Shown here in pieces: positions 34,699 through 43,485 of a stretch of 64,000 nucleotides of DNA; the stretch's first letter is position 1, and every line of letters begins with the position of its first letter. Where the stretch lies: the NCBI RefSeq assembly GCF_002264395.1, contig NZ_NFVA01000006.1:1-64000 (forward strand). The letters are read 5' to 3'. A program made the position numbers and the translations under genes. This stretch comes from Paenibacillus sp. VTT E-133291 (GTDB taxonomy: Bacteria; Bacillota; Bacilli; Paenibacillales; Paenibacillaceae). The notes beneath the pieces were generated by a model. That model was not told the DNA's origin and ran no database searches. It saw nothing but the letters and a program-made list of their open reading frames with translations.

Positions 34699-36365
34699 TG
34701 AGATTGTGGAGATTCATCCTCTTATTTGTAATGATGATCGGACTTACATCATGCCGTGACCAGAACAAAACAGTAGATTCTACTCGAAGTCCTCAGGGTG
34801 AGGTCGAAGATGCTTCTGTAGCGTATAGCAAATACGAAGATCCGATCGTGATTCGTGTAGGATTTAAGGTTCCTGATTCCAGGCTAAATACAGGTGACAG
34901 CAACGACAACAATCCAATCACCCGTTATTTGGAGAGCATTACGAATATCAAGGTAGTTCACTCTTGGGAAGCGAAGGGTGAAGATGCCTTTAATCAAAAA
35001 GCACAACTTGCGATCGATAGCAATGATTTGCCGGATGCGATGGTTGTAGATCGAGATCAATTAAAGAAACTCATTGACAATGATATGATAGAGGACCTCA
35101 CAGAGACCTACAATGTATATGGCTCTGATTTAATTAAGGATATGTACAATTCTACTCAGGGTGAGGCATTATCTGATGCTTCCCGATACGGTAAGTTATA
35201 TGGATTACCTAACGTAGCAATTGATGCGGATTCGCCTGTTCTGCTCTGGGTGCGTCAGGATTGGCTGGATAAACTGGAGCTGCAGGCACCGCAAACCTTT
35301 GAAGATATTGAGAACATAGCGAAGGCTTTTATGGAGAAAGACCCCGATGGCAATGGTAAAAGAGATACCGTCGGACTTAGCGGCTATAAGAATATCGTCT
35401 ATGGGACAAAGCCATTAGTAAATGGTCTGGATGCTGTGTTTAGTGCATTGCATGCTTTTCCTACCAATTGGATCAAGGATAACGCTGGGAATATTGTATA
35501 TGGATCCATTACACCTGAGACCAAACAAGCGCTTGCCAAACTGGCAGATTGGTATAAAAGAGGGTTGCTGGACCCCAATTTTGCACTTTATAAAGAAACA
35601 CAAGAGCCTATTATTACAGGGAAATCAGGCATGTTCTTTGGCCCATGGTGGATGCCATATTATCCTTTGTCAGAGGCGGTTGCCCTCGATACGAAGGCAG
35701 AATGGAGAGCATATGCAGCTCCACTTGATGAGTCTGGTAAGTTTGTTGCACATTTGGCTCCGGTAACAGACCGTTACCTTGTTGTGCGTAAAGGTTTCGA
35801 GCATCCAGAGGCGATTATGAAGCAGTTGAACGTGTTTACAAGACTTGAGAGAAGACAAGACCCTAATTCGGAGGAAGTTAAGACGCTTGATGATTTCTCA
35901 GCGCAAACAGGAATTCAGTTGCGTGCCTATTATCCGTTTGACCTTCTAATTGATTATTCGGATGCAATAGAGAAACATTATGCAGATATCCAGCAAGCTT
36001 TGCATGGCAAAATTGACCCGGATACATTAAATCCAGATACCCGTCTCATTTATGATCAATGGGTGGAGGACACGGAACAACCAAAGAAAGATCTGGAAGG
36101 CTGGAAAGCAGCGAATGCCTATAAATATGGAGTTGCTGTCTTAACCTCTACCGCTATTGAGGGAGTGCGAGGGGTCTTTTACGGAAACACCCAACGAATG
36201 AAGAGCAAATGGACGGAGCTGCAAAATCTGGAGAGCGAGACATTTTTGAATATCATCGTGGGCGATTCACCACTTAGTGACTTTGACGTTTTTGTAGAGA
36301 AGTGGAAGAGTCTAGGTGGGGAAGCGATTACGAAAGAAGTTGCTGAGACCGTAAAATTGAAGTGA
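34695..36365 (+). CDS. second extracellular solute-binding lipoprotein in the sensor operon
   Basis: A 556-residue group-1 receptor. Signal peptide LWRFILLFVMMIGLTSCRDQ with lipobox LTSC (Cys20). Mature part has RVGFKVPDSRLNTGDSND, WVRQDWLDKLELQAPQTFEDIENIAKAF and a late segment of the same kind as the upstream receptor. It is translationally coupled to the response regulator (ATGA overlap) and has no permease of its own, so it may serve as a sensing partner for the YesM-like kinase or as an alternative receptor for the upstream permeases. That role is inferred. Confidence 0.85.
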   Translation: MMRLWRFILLFVMMIGLTSCRDQNKTVDSTRSPQGEVEDASVAYSKYEDPIVIRVGFKVPDSRLNTGDSNDNNPITRYLESITNIKVVHSWEAKGEDAFNQKAQLAIDSNDLPDAMVVDRDQLKKLIDNDMIEDLTETYNVYGSDLIKDMYNSTQGEALSDASRYGKLYGLPNVAIDADSPVLLWVRQDWLDKLELQAPQTFEDIENIAKAFMEKDPDGNGKRDTVGLSGYKNIVYGTKPLVNGLDAVFSALHAFPTNWIKDNAGNIVYGSITPETKQALAKLADWYKRGLLDPNFALYKETQEPIITGKSGMFFGPWWMPYYPLSEAVALDTKAEWRAYAAPLDESGKFVAHLAPVTDRYLVVRKGFEHPEAIMKQLNVFTRLERRQDPNSEEVKTLDDFSAQTGIQLRAYYPFDLLIDYSDAIEKHYADIQQALHGKIDPDTLNPDTRLIYDQWVEDTEQPKKDLEGWKAANAYKYGVAVLTSTAIEGVRGVFYGNTQRMKSKWTELQNLESETFLNIIVGDSPLSDFDVFVEKWKSLGGEAITKEVAETVKLK

Positions 36366-36471
36366 ACACGGGATGATATAGGTTTTTTCGCTAAAAGTAG
36401 CGGAGTGAATGGACTGATTGTAGAAAAGTGGAGTGTCCTCACCAAGGAAACGGGAGCACTGATCGATCATT

Positions 36472-36650
36472 AGGGAATTCCTCCCTGTAATTCTGAGATT
36501 TCTGCTCATCTGACTAATAATTAGGGAATTTCTCCCTATAATTTCGCTGATTCGTTGGTAAATACCGATATTACTCTGATTTTTAGGGAGGATTTCCCTC
36601 TTTCTATTCATTTAAAACATTTATCAGCTATTTTCAGGGAGATTTTCCCT
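36472..36650. repeat. array of four AGGGA-N5-TCCCT palindromes
   Basis: Identical arms AGGGA and TCCCT with a 5-base loop occur at 36472-36486, 36523-36537, 36585-36599 and 36636-36650, that is at steps of 51, 62 and 51 bases. Flanks are AT-rich and partly alike (ATTAGGGAATT in the first two; ATT and CTGA blocks between). The 356-base gap holds no gene. The layout suggests a repeated intergenic element, maybe of the kind known in many copies in Paenibacillus. Confidence 0.75.
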
Positions 36651-36660
36651 AATAATTCTC

Positions 36661-36718
36661 AAAAAAAGAAGCTGTCCCTTAAGTAGCCATTACTACTTTT
36701 GAGACAGTTTCTTTTTTT
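36661..36718. terminator. bidirectional terminator
   Basis: AAAAAAAGAAGCTGTC and GACAGTTTCTTTTTTT surround an inner AGTA/TACT stem. A- and T-runs at both ends let it end the lipoprotein unit and the minus-strand MarR gene. Confidence 0.88.
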
Positions 36719-36721
36719 GTC

Positions 36722-37141
36722 CTATTCTTCGTCAGTGCTGATTTTTTGAAGTAAGGTACGAAGCTGCTCTACTTCCGCGGTGGTTAATTTACCAACTAGG
36801 CTCTTGTTATAATCATCTAAAATAGACTGAAGAATTGGCGAAAAATCGATTGCTTTAGGCGTTGGATATAGTAGTTGAGAGCGTCGATCATTAGGATCTG
36901 GTTTACGTTCAATATAACCCGAATTCTCTAATTGCTTCACGGAGCGAGCGGTGGTGGCTTTATCAAATTTTAGTTCAGAAGTTAGTTGATCTTGTGTAAT
37001 CCCTGGTCTGGAAGTAATCAGTTTTAGAAAACTATGTTGCCCACCACTACCTATTCCATAGGGCATGAACTTTTTTACCAATTGCTTCTGATTTTGACGA
37101 TGAAAATAGGAAATCAACTTTCCTATAGGCTCTTTTTCCAA
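36722..37141 (-). CDS. MarR-family repressor of the adjacent efflux pump
   Basis: A 139-residue winged-helix protein. DNA-binding part: LTSELKFDKATTARSVKQLE, then wing ERKPDPNDRRSQLLYPT, the usual MarR pattern. It is divergent from a DHA2 efflux pump with a 164-base gap that contains two matching palindromes, one over each gene's -35. This is the classical arrangement of a drug-responsive repressor that controls itself and the pump. Ligand unknown. Confidence 0.88.
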   Translation of the reverse strand: MEKEPIGKLISYFHRQNQKQLVKKFMPYGIGSGGQHSFLKLITSRPGITQDQLTSELKFDKATTARSVKQLENSGYIERKPDPNDRRSQLLYPTPKAIDFSPILQSILDDYNKSLVGKLTTAEVEQLRTLLQKISTDEE

Positions 37142-37194
37142 AATATAGACACCTCTTTGGGTATATAGTTCGCTTATTTGCTACTCTGAGACAA

Positions 37195-37224
37195 AGTGTA
37201 CAATAAAGTCGTTGCGCGCGCAAC
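37195..37224 (-). promoter_or_regulatory. MarR gene promoter with operator palindrome 1
   Basis: GTTGCGCGCGCAAC (37211-37224) is a perfect 14-bp palindrome. On the minus strand its TTGCGC can be a -35, with TACACT (complement of 37195-37200) 17 bases further as -10, so a bound repressor would cover the -35. Confidence 0.7.
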
Positions 37225-37255
37225 TAAATTGATGTAGACTATGTAAGTGAGTTTT

Positions 37256-37286
37256 GTTGCGTGCGCAACTAAACGTTGATTATACA
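37256..37286 (+). promoter_or_regulatory. efflux pump promoter with operator palindrome 2
   Basis: GTTGCGTGCGCAAC (37256-37269) is the same palindrome with one central mismatch, 45 bases from the first. TTGCGT (37257-37262) and TATACA (37281-37286) with an 18-base spacer form the probable promoter. Both palindromes are followed by TAAA. Confidence 0.72.
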
Positions 37287-37305
37287 TTCAATGAGGTGTT
37301 AGTTT

Positions 37306-38769
37306 ATGAGTTCTATTAGCGCAACCTATCAGGAAGACAAGGAAATTCAGAAGAAACGCTGGATGATTTTAATTGTACTGAATATTTTCACCTTCATGTC
37401 CACACTGGATGGCAGTATCGTCAACATCGCTCTGCCAGAATTATCGAAACAATTGAAGCTGCCTATGGCACAAATCGAATGGGTAACCACAGGTTATTTG
37501 ATGGCGATATGTGCTGCGATTCTTTTCTTCGGGAAGCTTGGAGATATTGTTGGGAAGATTCGAATCTTTAAGATAGGGACGATTGTTTTTGTTATTGGTT
37601 CGATGCTGTGTGGATTCAGTTTAAGTTTACCGGCATTACTTGCTTCACGCGTCATTCAGGCTATTGGAGCTTCGATGACCATGGCGAATAGCCAGGGAAT
37701 CGTTACGGATATCTTTCCTGCCAATGAGCGGGGTAAAGCACTTGGTTTCATAGGTACATTCGTGTCTCTGGGAAGTATAGCTGGCCCTAGCTTAGGTGGG
37801 ATTATGGTTTCGACATTAGGCTGGGAGTATATCTTTTGGGTGAACATTCCTATTGGAGTGATCGCTATTCTGTTAGGCTGGAAGGTACTGCCTAAGGATT
37901 TAACTAGGACGAAATCTACAATAGACGTTCCAGGTAGTTTACTCTTCGCTATTTTTATCATAAGTTTGTTCGCAGGGCTTTTATTGGGACAGCAGCTCGG
38001 TTATGGCGATAGCTTAATTGTGACGGCTTTAATCGTAGCTATAGTCAGCTTCATTGCTTTCTTATGGACGGAGCTTCGCCGGAAAGAACCGTTACTACAA
38101 TTGTCATTATTTAAGAATCCGTTGTTTTCATTAAGTATTTTATGTGGGTTTCTCGTGTTTACAGCGAACTTCTGCTTTAATATCATCGCGCCATTTTATG
38201 CACAGAATATGCTGAATCTATCGCCCTTTGAAGCGGGATTCCTGTTGATGCTGTTACCGATATGTATGGTTGTCGTAGCACCAATAAGCGGAGCTTTATC
38301 GGATAAAATCGGGTCTGAATTCCTAACTTTTGCAGGGCTGGTAGTCATGGTTATTGCTCAGTTTGGATTAGCAGAGCTTCATGAAGGAAGCTCTGTTGTG
38401 CTGGTAGGCGTGTGGATTGCTATGTTAGGAATCGGTAGTGGTCTATTTCAATCGCCGAACAATTCACTTGTGATGTCTAAGGTGCCTAGGACTCAGCTTG
38501 GTTCTGCGGGCAGCGTCAATTCGTTAGTTCGTAATGTGGGGATGGTCGTCGGTATTACGATAGCTACTACGATTCTCTTTCATGTGATGAGCAGTGAAGC
38601 TGGTTATCGGGTAACAGGTTTAGTTCCAGGTAGACCAGAGTTATTTATCAGTGGGATGCATGTAGTGTTCATGACTTCGGCATCCATATGCTTTGTGGCT
38701 GCACTGCTAACGGGTTGGAGAATGATAAGTGCAAGGAGCGCCAGAGTGCAGACTTCGGAAAGATCATAA
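37306..38769 (+). CDS. MFS multidrug efflux transporter, DHA2 (14-TM) family
   Basis: A 487-residue drug:proton antiporter with about 14 hydrophobic helices. Signature motifs: FMSTLDGSIVNIALPELSKQL (helix 1), GKLGDIVGKIRIF (motif A), and SLGSIAGPSLGGIM (motif C). ATG follows ATGAGGTG. It faces a MarR gene across a shared regulatory region with twin operators, so expression is probably induced by a compound it exports. It differs from the first pump in this window in lacking the longer loop near residues 430-480. Confidence 0.9.
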   Translation: MSSISATYQEDKEIQKKRWMILIVLNIFTFMSTLDGSIVNIALPELSKQLKLPMAQIEWVTTGYLMAICAAILFFGKLGDIVGKIRIFKIGTIVFVIGSMLCGFSLSLPALLASRVIQAIGASMTMANSQGIVTDIFPANERGKALGFIGTFVSLGSIAGPSLGGIMVSTLGWEYIFWVNIPIGVIAILLGWKVLPKDLTRTKSTIDVPGSLLFAIFIISLFAGLLLGQQLGYGDSLIVTALIVAIVSFIAFLWTELRRKEPLLQLSLFKNPLFSLSILCGFLVFTANFCFNIIAPFYAQNMLNLSPFEAGFLLMLLPICMVVVAPISGALSDKIGSEFLTFAGLVVMVIAQFGLAELHEGSSVVLVGVWIAMLGIGSGLFQSPNNSLVMSKVPRTQLGSAGSVNSLVRNVGMVVGITIATTILFHVMSSEAGYRVTGLVPGRPELFISGMHVVFMTSASICFVAALLTGWRMISARSARVQTSERS

Positions 38770-38777
38770 GGAATAAA

Positions 38778-38822
38778 AGAAGAAGATCCTTCTGACGCTA
38801 CGGCGTGGAAGGATCTTCTTTG
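38778..38822. terminator. bidirectional terminator between convergent genes
   Basis: AAGAAGATCCTTC pairs with GAAGGATCTTCTT. The right arm overlaps the last codons of the minus-strand glycosyltransferase-like gene. Confidence 0.82.
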
Positions 38823-39871
38823 TGAGGAGATTGAAGGGCTTTCTTAACGGCTTGCAAGTATTGATACCGATACTGATCATCCGGTTCTAAATAGGCACCC
38901 TCAGCCCACTCGTTCCAAGCGTTAATATAAATAAAATCACTTTTGAACATCTTCTTGGTCCTCTCAATTTGTCGAGACAGATATTGACCGAATTTGTGAG
39001 GATTTGCACCTAAAGTACTTTGTCCGGCAGCACCTTTACGTGGTGTATTATCCCAGTTGACAAATGCTCCCGGATATATAATTTCCCCATCTCTATGAGG
39101 TGTCCGTTCTAACATAGATTCCCATAATTCATCATAATCAATGACAATATGCTTTTGATCCTCTACCTGCTTGGAACTCCATAAGTGCTTTACACCGCCA
39201 TGTGCGAATGTGTAGTGAGGCTCGAATTCTAGACTGGCGTCGAACCCGTGCTCTGTCATTAGGGGGAATCCGCCCAGTGTCCGGACAAGATGAAGGCCCT
39301 TAAGTCCGTTTTGCTGAGCTAAATCACGCCAACATTGAAGCATTTCATCACACCGAGGGATGCTGGAGGATCTATAGATAATAAATACTGGTTTGCCGTC
39401 TACGCAAATATATCGTTCATCTTGGAAAGCCTCGAGTAAAGTATAAAAATGCATTCGCCAATCCCGTTCTTCTCCATATTCCTGTGGCATCAAGACATCT
39501 TCTTCAGTGCCATCCCAGCTTCGTGTCCAAGGTTCATTAGCCCAAGACAGACAAAAGGGGAAGTCAGGCTCTTTGCTGGCAAGAATCTGCTGAACCGGTT
39601 GTTCCAGAAGTCGCCTGCCATTGAACCAATAGTGATAATAACAAAACCCGTAAATGCCATGAGCTTTTGCAGTTTCAGCCTGCCATTGTTTCACTTTAGG
39701 GTCCGTTAAATCGTAGTAGTTATTATTTAATGGTTTTTTCGGTTGATCATGTTCAGGATAAAGGGCTGTAGCCTTCCTGACATTTGTCCATTCTGTAAAT
39801 CCCTCTCCCCACCAGGAATCGTTCTCTGTTATCTGATGAAACTGAGGCAATACAAAAGCGATGCATTTCAA
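38798..39871 (-). CDS. WbsX-type glycosyltransferase-like / GH99-like protein
   Basis: A 357-residue protein recognised by its start AFVLPQFHQITENDSWWGEG, then FTEWTNVRKA, and GIYGFCYYHYWFNGRRLLE, FCLSWANEPWTRSWDG and FIYINAWNEWAEGAYLEPDD. These are the marks of the WbsX family (PF14307), related to GH99 TIM-barrel enzymes and found in polysaccharide clusters. The activity is not established in most members. No signal peptide. It lies 13 bases after a CgeB-like glycosyltransferase gene, so both probably modify the same surface glycan. Confidence 0.86.
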   Translation of the reverse strand: MKCIAFVLPQFHQITENDSWWGEGFTEWTNVRKATALYPEHDQPKKPLNNNYYDLTDPKVKQWQAETAKAHGIYGFCYYHYWFNGRRLLEQPVQQILASKEPDFPFCLSWANEPWTRSWDGTEEDVLMPQEYGEERDWRMHFYTLLEAFQDERYICVDGKPVFIIYRSSSIPRCDEMLQCWRDLAQQNGLKGLHLVRTLGGFPLMTEHGFDASLEFEPHYTFAHGGVKHLWSSKQVEDQKHIVIDYDELWESMLERTPHRDGEIIYPGAFVNWDNTPRKGAAGQSTLGANPHKFGQYLSRQIERTKKMFKSDFIYINAWNEWAEGAYLEPDDQYRYQYLQAVKKALQSPHKEDPSTP

Positions 39872-39884
39872 GTCAGATCACCCC

Positions 39885-40922
39885 CTATGGCTCCGTGAAT
39901 ATTTTTTTGAGCAGCAGCTTTCCCTGCTGAAGATAGGAATAATTGTACTTTACTTCCTTTAGAGCACGAGAGGCCGAACTTCTCCTTTCATCACTATGAG
40001 CAATATAGTACCTGAAGCTCTCAGAGAGCTCTTTAAAGTTCTGGAAACGAATAAGACTTTCTTCTGCAATGGGGTAACTTTGAAGATGGGGATGGTCTTC
40101 CACGAACTGAAATACGCCGCAAGCAGAGACCTCCATAATTTGCTGCACAGAACCTGTGCAATTGATGACGATCCTTGCTCCGTTATAATAGTTAGACATT
40201 TCTGCTTTATCGTAGGTGATGTCTATGAAATTTTTGGTGGGCTCCCACCCGCTACCAATGGTCATTATCTTGAGGCCATGAAGTAGTTCTGAATGAGCTA
40301 GGGTGTCCAGAACATTATTCATTTGAAAATGGCCGAGAATGAGTACGTCACTGTGGTAACATTTCTCTACACGTCTTGGGTAATAGAGGTCTGTATCTGG
40401 AGCATAGGGGAGGTAGCTAGAATGTTTCTCCCGTAAACCTTGATAATAGATTAGATTAGCTATGTTCTGTGTGAAAATATAATCGAATAATAGCGCTAGA
40501 TTACGTTCTGTTCGGGTAAGGCAGGTCGTGTCTGCCATCCATACGGCCTTAGGAGCGTTATAAGCTTTGAGGGCAGGAATATTCTCCTCAGGGAACAGGG
40601 TCTCTGATCCCAAGGCCAATATCAGATCAGGCTGATACTGGGCTAAATATTCTTCCAGATTATGATGTAGCTTAATGGCAAGCACTTCTTTGACCAGATG
40701 CCTTAGCTGATCTTTAAAAAGTCGTACATTAGGCATTTTTTCACTTATCTCTGAGGGGATCAGAAGCAATACTCTTAATTGTTTTAGTTCCCGTGTTATG
40801 GATTCCGTTCTATAAGAGTTCTCGAGAATGAGATTATGGTGTTGCGGTTGATGAACTTGGCTGATGGAGACTTCGTGAGTTGAAGGCAATTGAGGAGTGA
40901 GCCTAGTAGCTGTCTTCTTCAT
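39885..40922 (-). CDS. CgeB-like glycosyltransferase
   Basis: A 345-residue GT-B-type protein; the ATG at 40922 is preferred since AGGAGG lies just upstream, against a start six codons earlier. Features: DLILALGSETLFPEE, KAVWMADTTCLTRTERN, then a C-terminal part FIDITYDKAEMSNYYNGARIVINCTGSVQQIMEVSACGVFQFVED, which is the glycosyl transferase group 1 segment found in CgeB and related spore-maturation proteins. The N-terminal 45 residues are polar and unconserved in look. Forms a unit with the WbsX-like gene. A spore-surface role is suggested but not proven. Confidence 0.82.
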   Translation of the reverse strand: MKKTATRLTPQLPSTHEVSISQVHQPQHHNLILENSYRTESITRELKQLRVLLLIPSEISEKMPNVRLFKDQLRHLVKEVLAIKLHHNLEEYLAQYQPDLILALGSETLFPEENIPALKAYNAPKAVWMADTTCLTRTERNLALLFDYIFTQNIANLIYYQGLREKHSSYLPYAPDTDLYYPRRVEKCYHSDVLILGHFQMNNVLDTLAHSELLHGLKIMTIGSGWEPTKNFIDITYDKAEMSNYYNGARIVINCTGSVQQIMEVSACGVFQFVEDHPHLQSYPIAEESLIRFQNFKELSESFRYYIAHSDERRSSASRALKEVKYNYSYLQQGKLLLKKIFTEP

Positions 40923-41080
40923 AATTCCTCCTGTATTCATTGGAGCCAGTCGTTCGCTCTAGCACCTAGTCTTGCTAATCATTATATGTGTAGGGGGTTC
41001 ATTTGACTTTAGGTATAAGACCATTAATCTGAATCTTGAAGGAAAAAGCGGATTTAGTAAAAGATGTATATCTATCTATG

Positions 41081-41108
41081 ACCGGATTGTCTTGTCTAAC
41101 ATAAGATA
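41081..41108 (+). promoter_or_regulatory. candidate SigK-type sporulation promoter
   Basis: AC (41081-41082) and CATAAGATA (41100-41108), 17 bases apart, fit the AC-N16/17-CATANNNTA pattern of late mother-cell promoters. The predicted transcript would start about 10-20 bases before the repeat-protein gene. The pattern is short, so chance occurrence is possible. Confidence 0.4.
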
Positions 41109-41137
41109 TACTATAAAACCTGAAAGGGATGATCGTC

Positions 41138-41539
41138 TTGCCAACCTTCGATAATATTCTTGTTACAGGAAGTCAGACCATTCAAAATGATCTGCATGTC
41201 AACGGGAATGAGACTATCGATTTAGACTTGCAATTAAATGGTAGTCAGACCATTATGGGAAGCCTTCAGGTGAACGGCAGTCAGTCCCTGCTCGGTCATT
41301 TGGGGGTTACCGGTGAAATTAGCGGTGCAGGCACCATCAAAACTGCGACCCGTTTGATCGCGGTGAATCAGGCTTTGTCACCAGTTTCAGCCCCTACGAG
41401 CCTTCAAGAAGTCAGATATTTCGCTATGGGAGTTGCAAGTCAGACAGGACTCGTGCTGAAGGGCACGGATGGAAATGACTATGTATTATTTATCGATTTG
41501 ACCGGGGGAACACCTAATATTGGGATCCAGCGGGCTTAA
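41138..41539 (+). CDS. small protein with 12-residue tandem repeats (beta-solenoid-like)
   Basis: About 133 residues. The N-terminal part is a tandem of five 12-residue units beginning with Gly: GSQTIQNDLHVN, GNETIDLDLQLN, GSQTIMGSLQVN, GSQSLLGHLGVT and GEISGAGTIKTA (bases 41168-41347). This periodicity suggests a short beta-solenoid. The C-terminal part (VRYFAMGVASQTGLVLKGTD and LTGGTPNIGIQRA) is a separate globular region. The start is uncertain: ATG 41129 has a ribosome site too close, TTG 41138 (MPTFDN) fits AAAGGGATGAT. Divergent from two glycosyl-modification genes with a possible SigK promoter; a spore or cell-surface protein is an inference. Confidence 0.72.
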   Translation: MPTFDNILVTGSQTIQNDLHVNGNETIDLDLQLNGSQTIMGSLQVNGSQSLLGHLGVTGEISGAGTIKTATRLIAVNQALSPVSAPTSLQEVRYFAMGVASQTGLVLKGTDGNDYVLFIDLTGGTPNIGIQRA

Positions 41540-41578
41540 ATCTGATAACATTAACATCTTCAGGCTATGAACAATAAA

Positions 41579-41619
41579 AAACAGCAAGTCGCCTAGGTAC
41601 AAATAGGGACTTGCTGTTT
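41579..41619. terminator. bidirectional terminator
   Basis: AAACAGCAAGTC (41579-41590) pairs with GACTTGCTGTTT (41608-41619). A five-A run to its left gives a T-tail for the minus-strand PFL gene. Confidence 0.85.
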
Positions 41620-41629
41620 GAGGTTTCTA

Positions 41630-42988
41630 TTAATTCTTAAAGCTGTGAATTGGAGCAGGAATTCGTCCACCTCGGTTAACGAAATTGGCGCAATTAAAGC
41701 CGTTAACAGCCATGACAGGCGCATATCCAAGGAGGCCGCCAAATTCTACAATTTCGCCTACATCCTTGCCAATAACAGGAATGACGCGAACAGCGGTTGT
41801 TTTGTTATTGACCATTCCGATAGCAGCTTCATCGGCGATGATGCCAGAGATCGTCTCTTTGGTGGTACTTCCCGGAATAGCAATCATGTCCAGTCCTACA
41901 GAACATACACAGGTCATGGCTTCTAGCTTTTCGAGCGTAAGAGCACCACGCTGTACGGCTTGAATCATTCCGTGATCTTCACTAACCGGAATAAAGGCTC
42001 CACTGAGTCCGCCAACATAGGAGGAGGCCATAACGCCACCTTTTTTAACATTGTCATTTAGAATCGCCAGAGCGGCTGTTGTTCCTGGTGCGCCAGCTTC
42101 TTCCAGACCCATGACTTGAAAGATCTCTGCAATGGAATCCCCAATTTCTGGTGTTGGAGCCAGAGATAAATCGATAATCCCAAAAGGCACGTTCATCCGT
42201 TTCGATGCTTCCTGCGCAACTAGTTGTCCCACACGCGTAACTTTAAACGCAGTCCGTTTGATCGTTTCACATAAGGTTTCGAAGTCCTGCCCCTTTACTT
42301 CCTCTAATGCACGCTTGATTACACCTGGGCCACTGACACCAACGTTGATGACACATTCCCGTTCACCAACCCCATGAAAGGCTCCAGCCATAAAAGGATT
42401 GTCCTCGACAGCATTACAGAAGACAACCAGCTTAGCACAGCCGATGGAATCCCGATCCTTGGTGCGTTCCGCAGTTTGAATAATGATATCACCCATTAAT
42501 TTCACAGCATCCATATTGATTCCACTTCTGGAAGAGCCGACATTGACGGATGAACAGACTCTTTCAGTAACTGCTAGTGCTTCTGGGATGCTGTCGATTA
42601 GAATACGGTCACCTTTGGTGCACCCTTTTTGCACAAGCGCAGAGAAGCCACCAATAAAGTTAACGCCAACTTCTTTGGCAGCCTTGTCCAAAATTTCCGC
42701 TACAGGCACATACGTATCCGTCTTCACGGCGCCAGCAGCAATAGCAATAGGGGTCACAGAAATCCGTTTATTAACAATGGGGACACCGAATTGCCTTTCC
42801 AGATCTTCACCTGTTTTGACGAGCTTCTCAGCGGATCTAGTGATTTTGTCGTATACGTTTTGGTTAAAAGTTCTCATATCTGTATGCGCACAATCCATGA
42901 GGCTGATTCCCATCGTTATGGTACGTACATCCAGATTCATTTCACGGATCATTTTATTCGTTTCTTGTACTTCCACCAGTGATATCAT
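41630..42988 (-). CDS. PFL-family protein (UPF0210/DUF711)
   Basis: A 452-residue cytosolic protein; ATG 42988 is selected because AGGAGG lies 6 bases before it, giving [20 protein letters not shown]. Recognisable segments: [36 protein letters not shown], and [17 protein letters not shown] near the middle. The family is widely conserved, resembles glycyl-radical-type PFL folds in structure but has no proven enzymatic role. It follows an ACT-domain gene with a gap of 10 bases; that pair is a conserved neighbourhood in Firmicutes. Confidence 0.88.
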   Translation of the reverse strand: MISLVEVQETNKMIREMNLDVRTITMGISLMDCAHTDMRTFNQNVYDKITRSAEKLVKTGEDLERQFGVPIVNKRISVTPIAIAAGAVKTDTYVPVAEILDKAAKEVGVNFIGGFSALVQKGCTKGDRILIDSIPEALAVTERVCSSVNVGSSRSGINMDAVKLMGDIIIQTAERTKDRDSIGCAKLVVFCNAVEDNPFMAGAFHGVGERECVINVGVSGPGVIKRALEEVKGQDFETLCETIKRTAFKVTRVGQLVAQEASKRMNVPFGIIDLSLAPTPEIGDSIAEIFQVMGLEEAGAPGTTAALAILNDNVKKGGVMASSYVGGLSGAFIPVSEDHGMIQAVQRGALTLEKLEAMTCVCSVGLDMIAIPGSTTKETISGIIADEAAIGMVNNKTTAVRVIPVIGKDVGEIVEFGGLLGYAPVMAVNGFNCANFVNRGGRIPAPIHSFKN

Positions 42989-42998
42989 GGTCATCCTC

Positions 42999-43268
42999 CT
43001 AAATGCGGTGCATAATATTAAAAATATCCTCATGCTGAAGCTTGATTTCCACGCCGATCGCTTCTCCGATTAAATGCAAATCCTCAACAATATCCTCAAA
43101 TGCTTTAGTCGCGCCAGAAATGTCTACAATCATCATCATATTGAAATAATCTTGTACAATCGTCTGAGAAATATCCAGAATGTTCAAATTGTGCTCGGCC
43201 AGATATGTACATACCTTGGCGATAATCCCTACTTTGTCTTTTCCTAATACAGTAATAATCCCCTTCAT
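42999..43268 (-). CDS. ACT-domain protein (UPF0237, GcvR-like)
   Basis: An 89-residue stand-alone ACT domain, starting at ATG 43268 after AAAGGGAGG. Motif: [20 protein letters not shown] then [17 protein letters not shown] and an amphipathic C-terminal strand. A longer in-frame start 20 codons earlier lacks a ribosome site. ACT domains bind small ligands, often amino acids; its cotranscribed partner is the PFL protein. Confidence 0.88.
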   Translation of the reverse strand: MKGIITVLGKDKVGIIAKVCTYLAEHNLNILDISQTIVQDYFNMMMIVDISGATKAFEDIVEDLHLIGEAIGVEIKLQHEDIFNIMHRI

Positions 43269-43485
43269 AAATACAGCCTCCCTTTGTATATGGTGATTAC
43301 GCCGTGTAAACGGAATGAACCATTCCAATCATTATTACAAATGCTGAAGCAAGCTTCAACCAAAGGTTTTTTGTCAGTTTGATCATTTTTATATAAAGTC
43401 CTGTGAATTTAAAGAAAATTCGATTGACAGTATATGAAAAATATGATGAAGTGAGAGATTGATACGATACTCTGAAGGAGTAAAT

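Noticed and set aside
36312..36611. Minus-strand frame with repeated GRNSL pattern
   Set aside because: Produced by the AGGGA-N5-TCCCT repeats; spacing of 62 bases breaks the coding period and no ribosome site is present.
36472..36650. CRISPR array reading of the four palindromes
   Set aside because: Repeats are only 15 bases, spacing is unequal, spacers are AT-rich and similar, and there are no cas genes nearby.
42483..43073. 196-codon plus-strand frame opposite the PFL and ACT genes
   Set aside because: Antisense shadow of two clear genes; no family marks.
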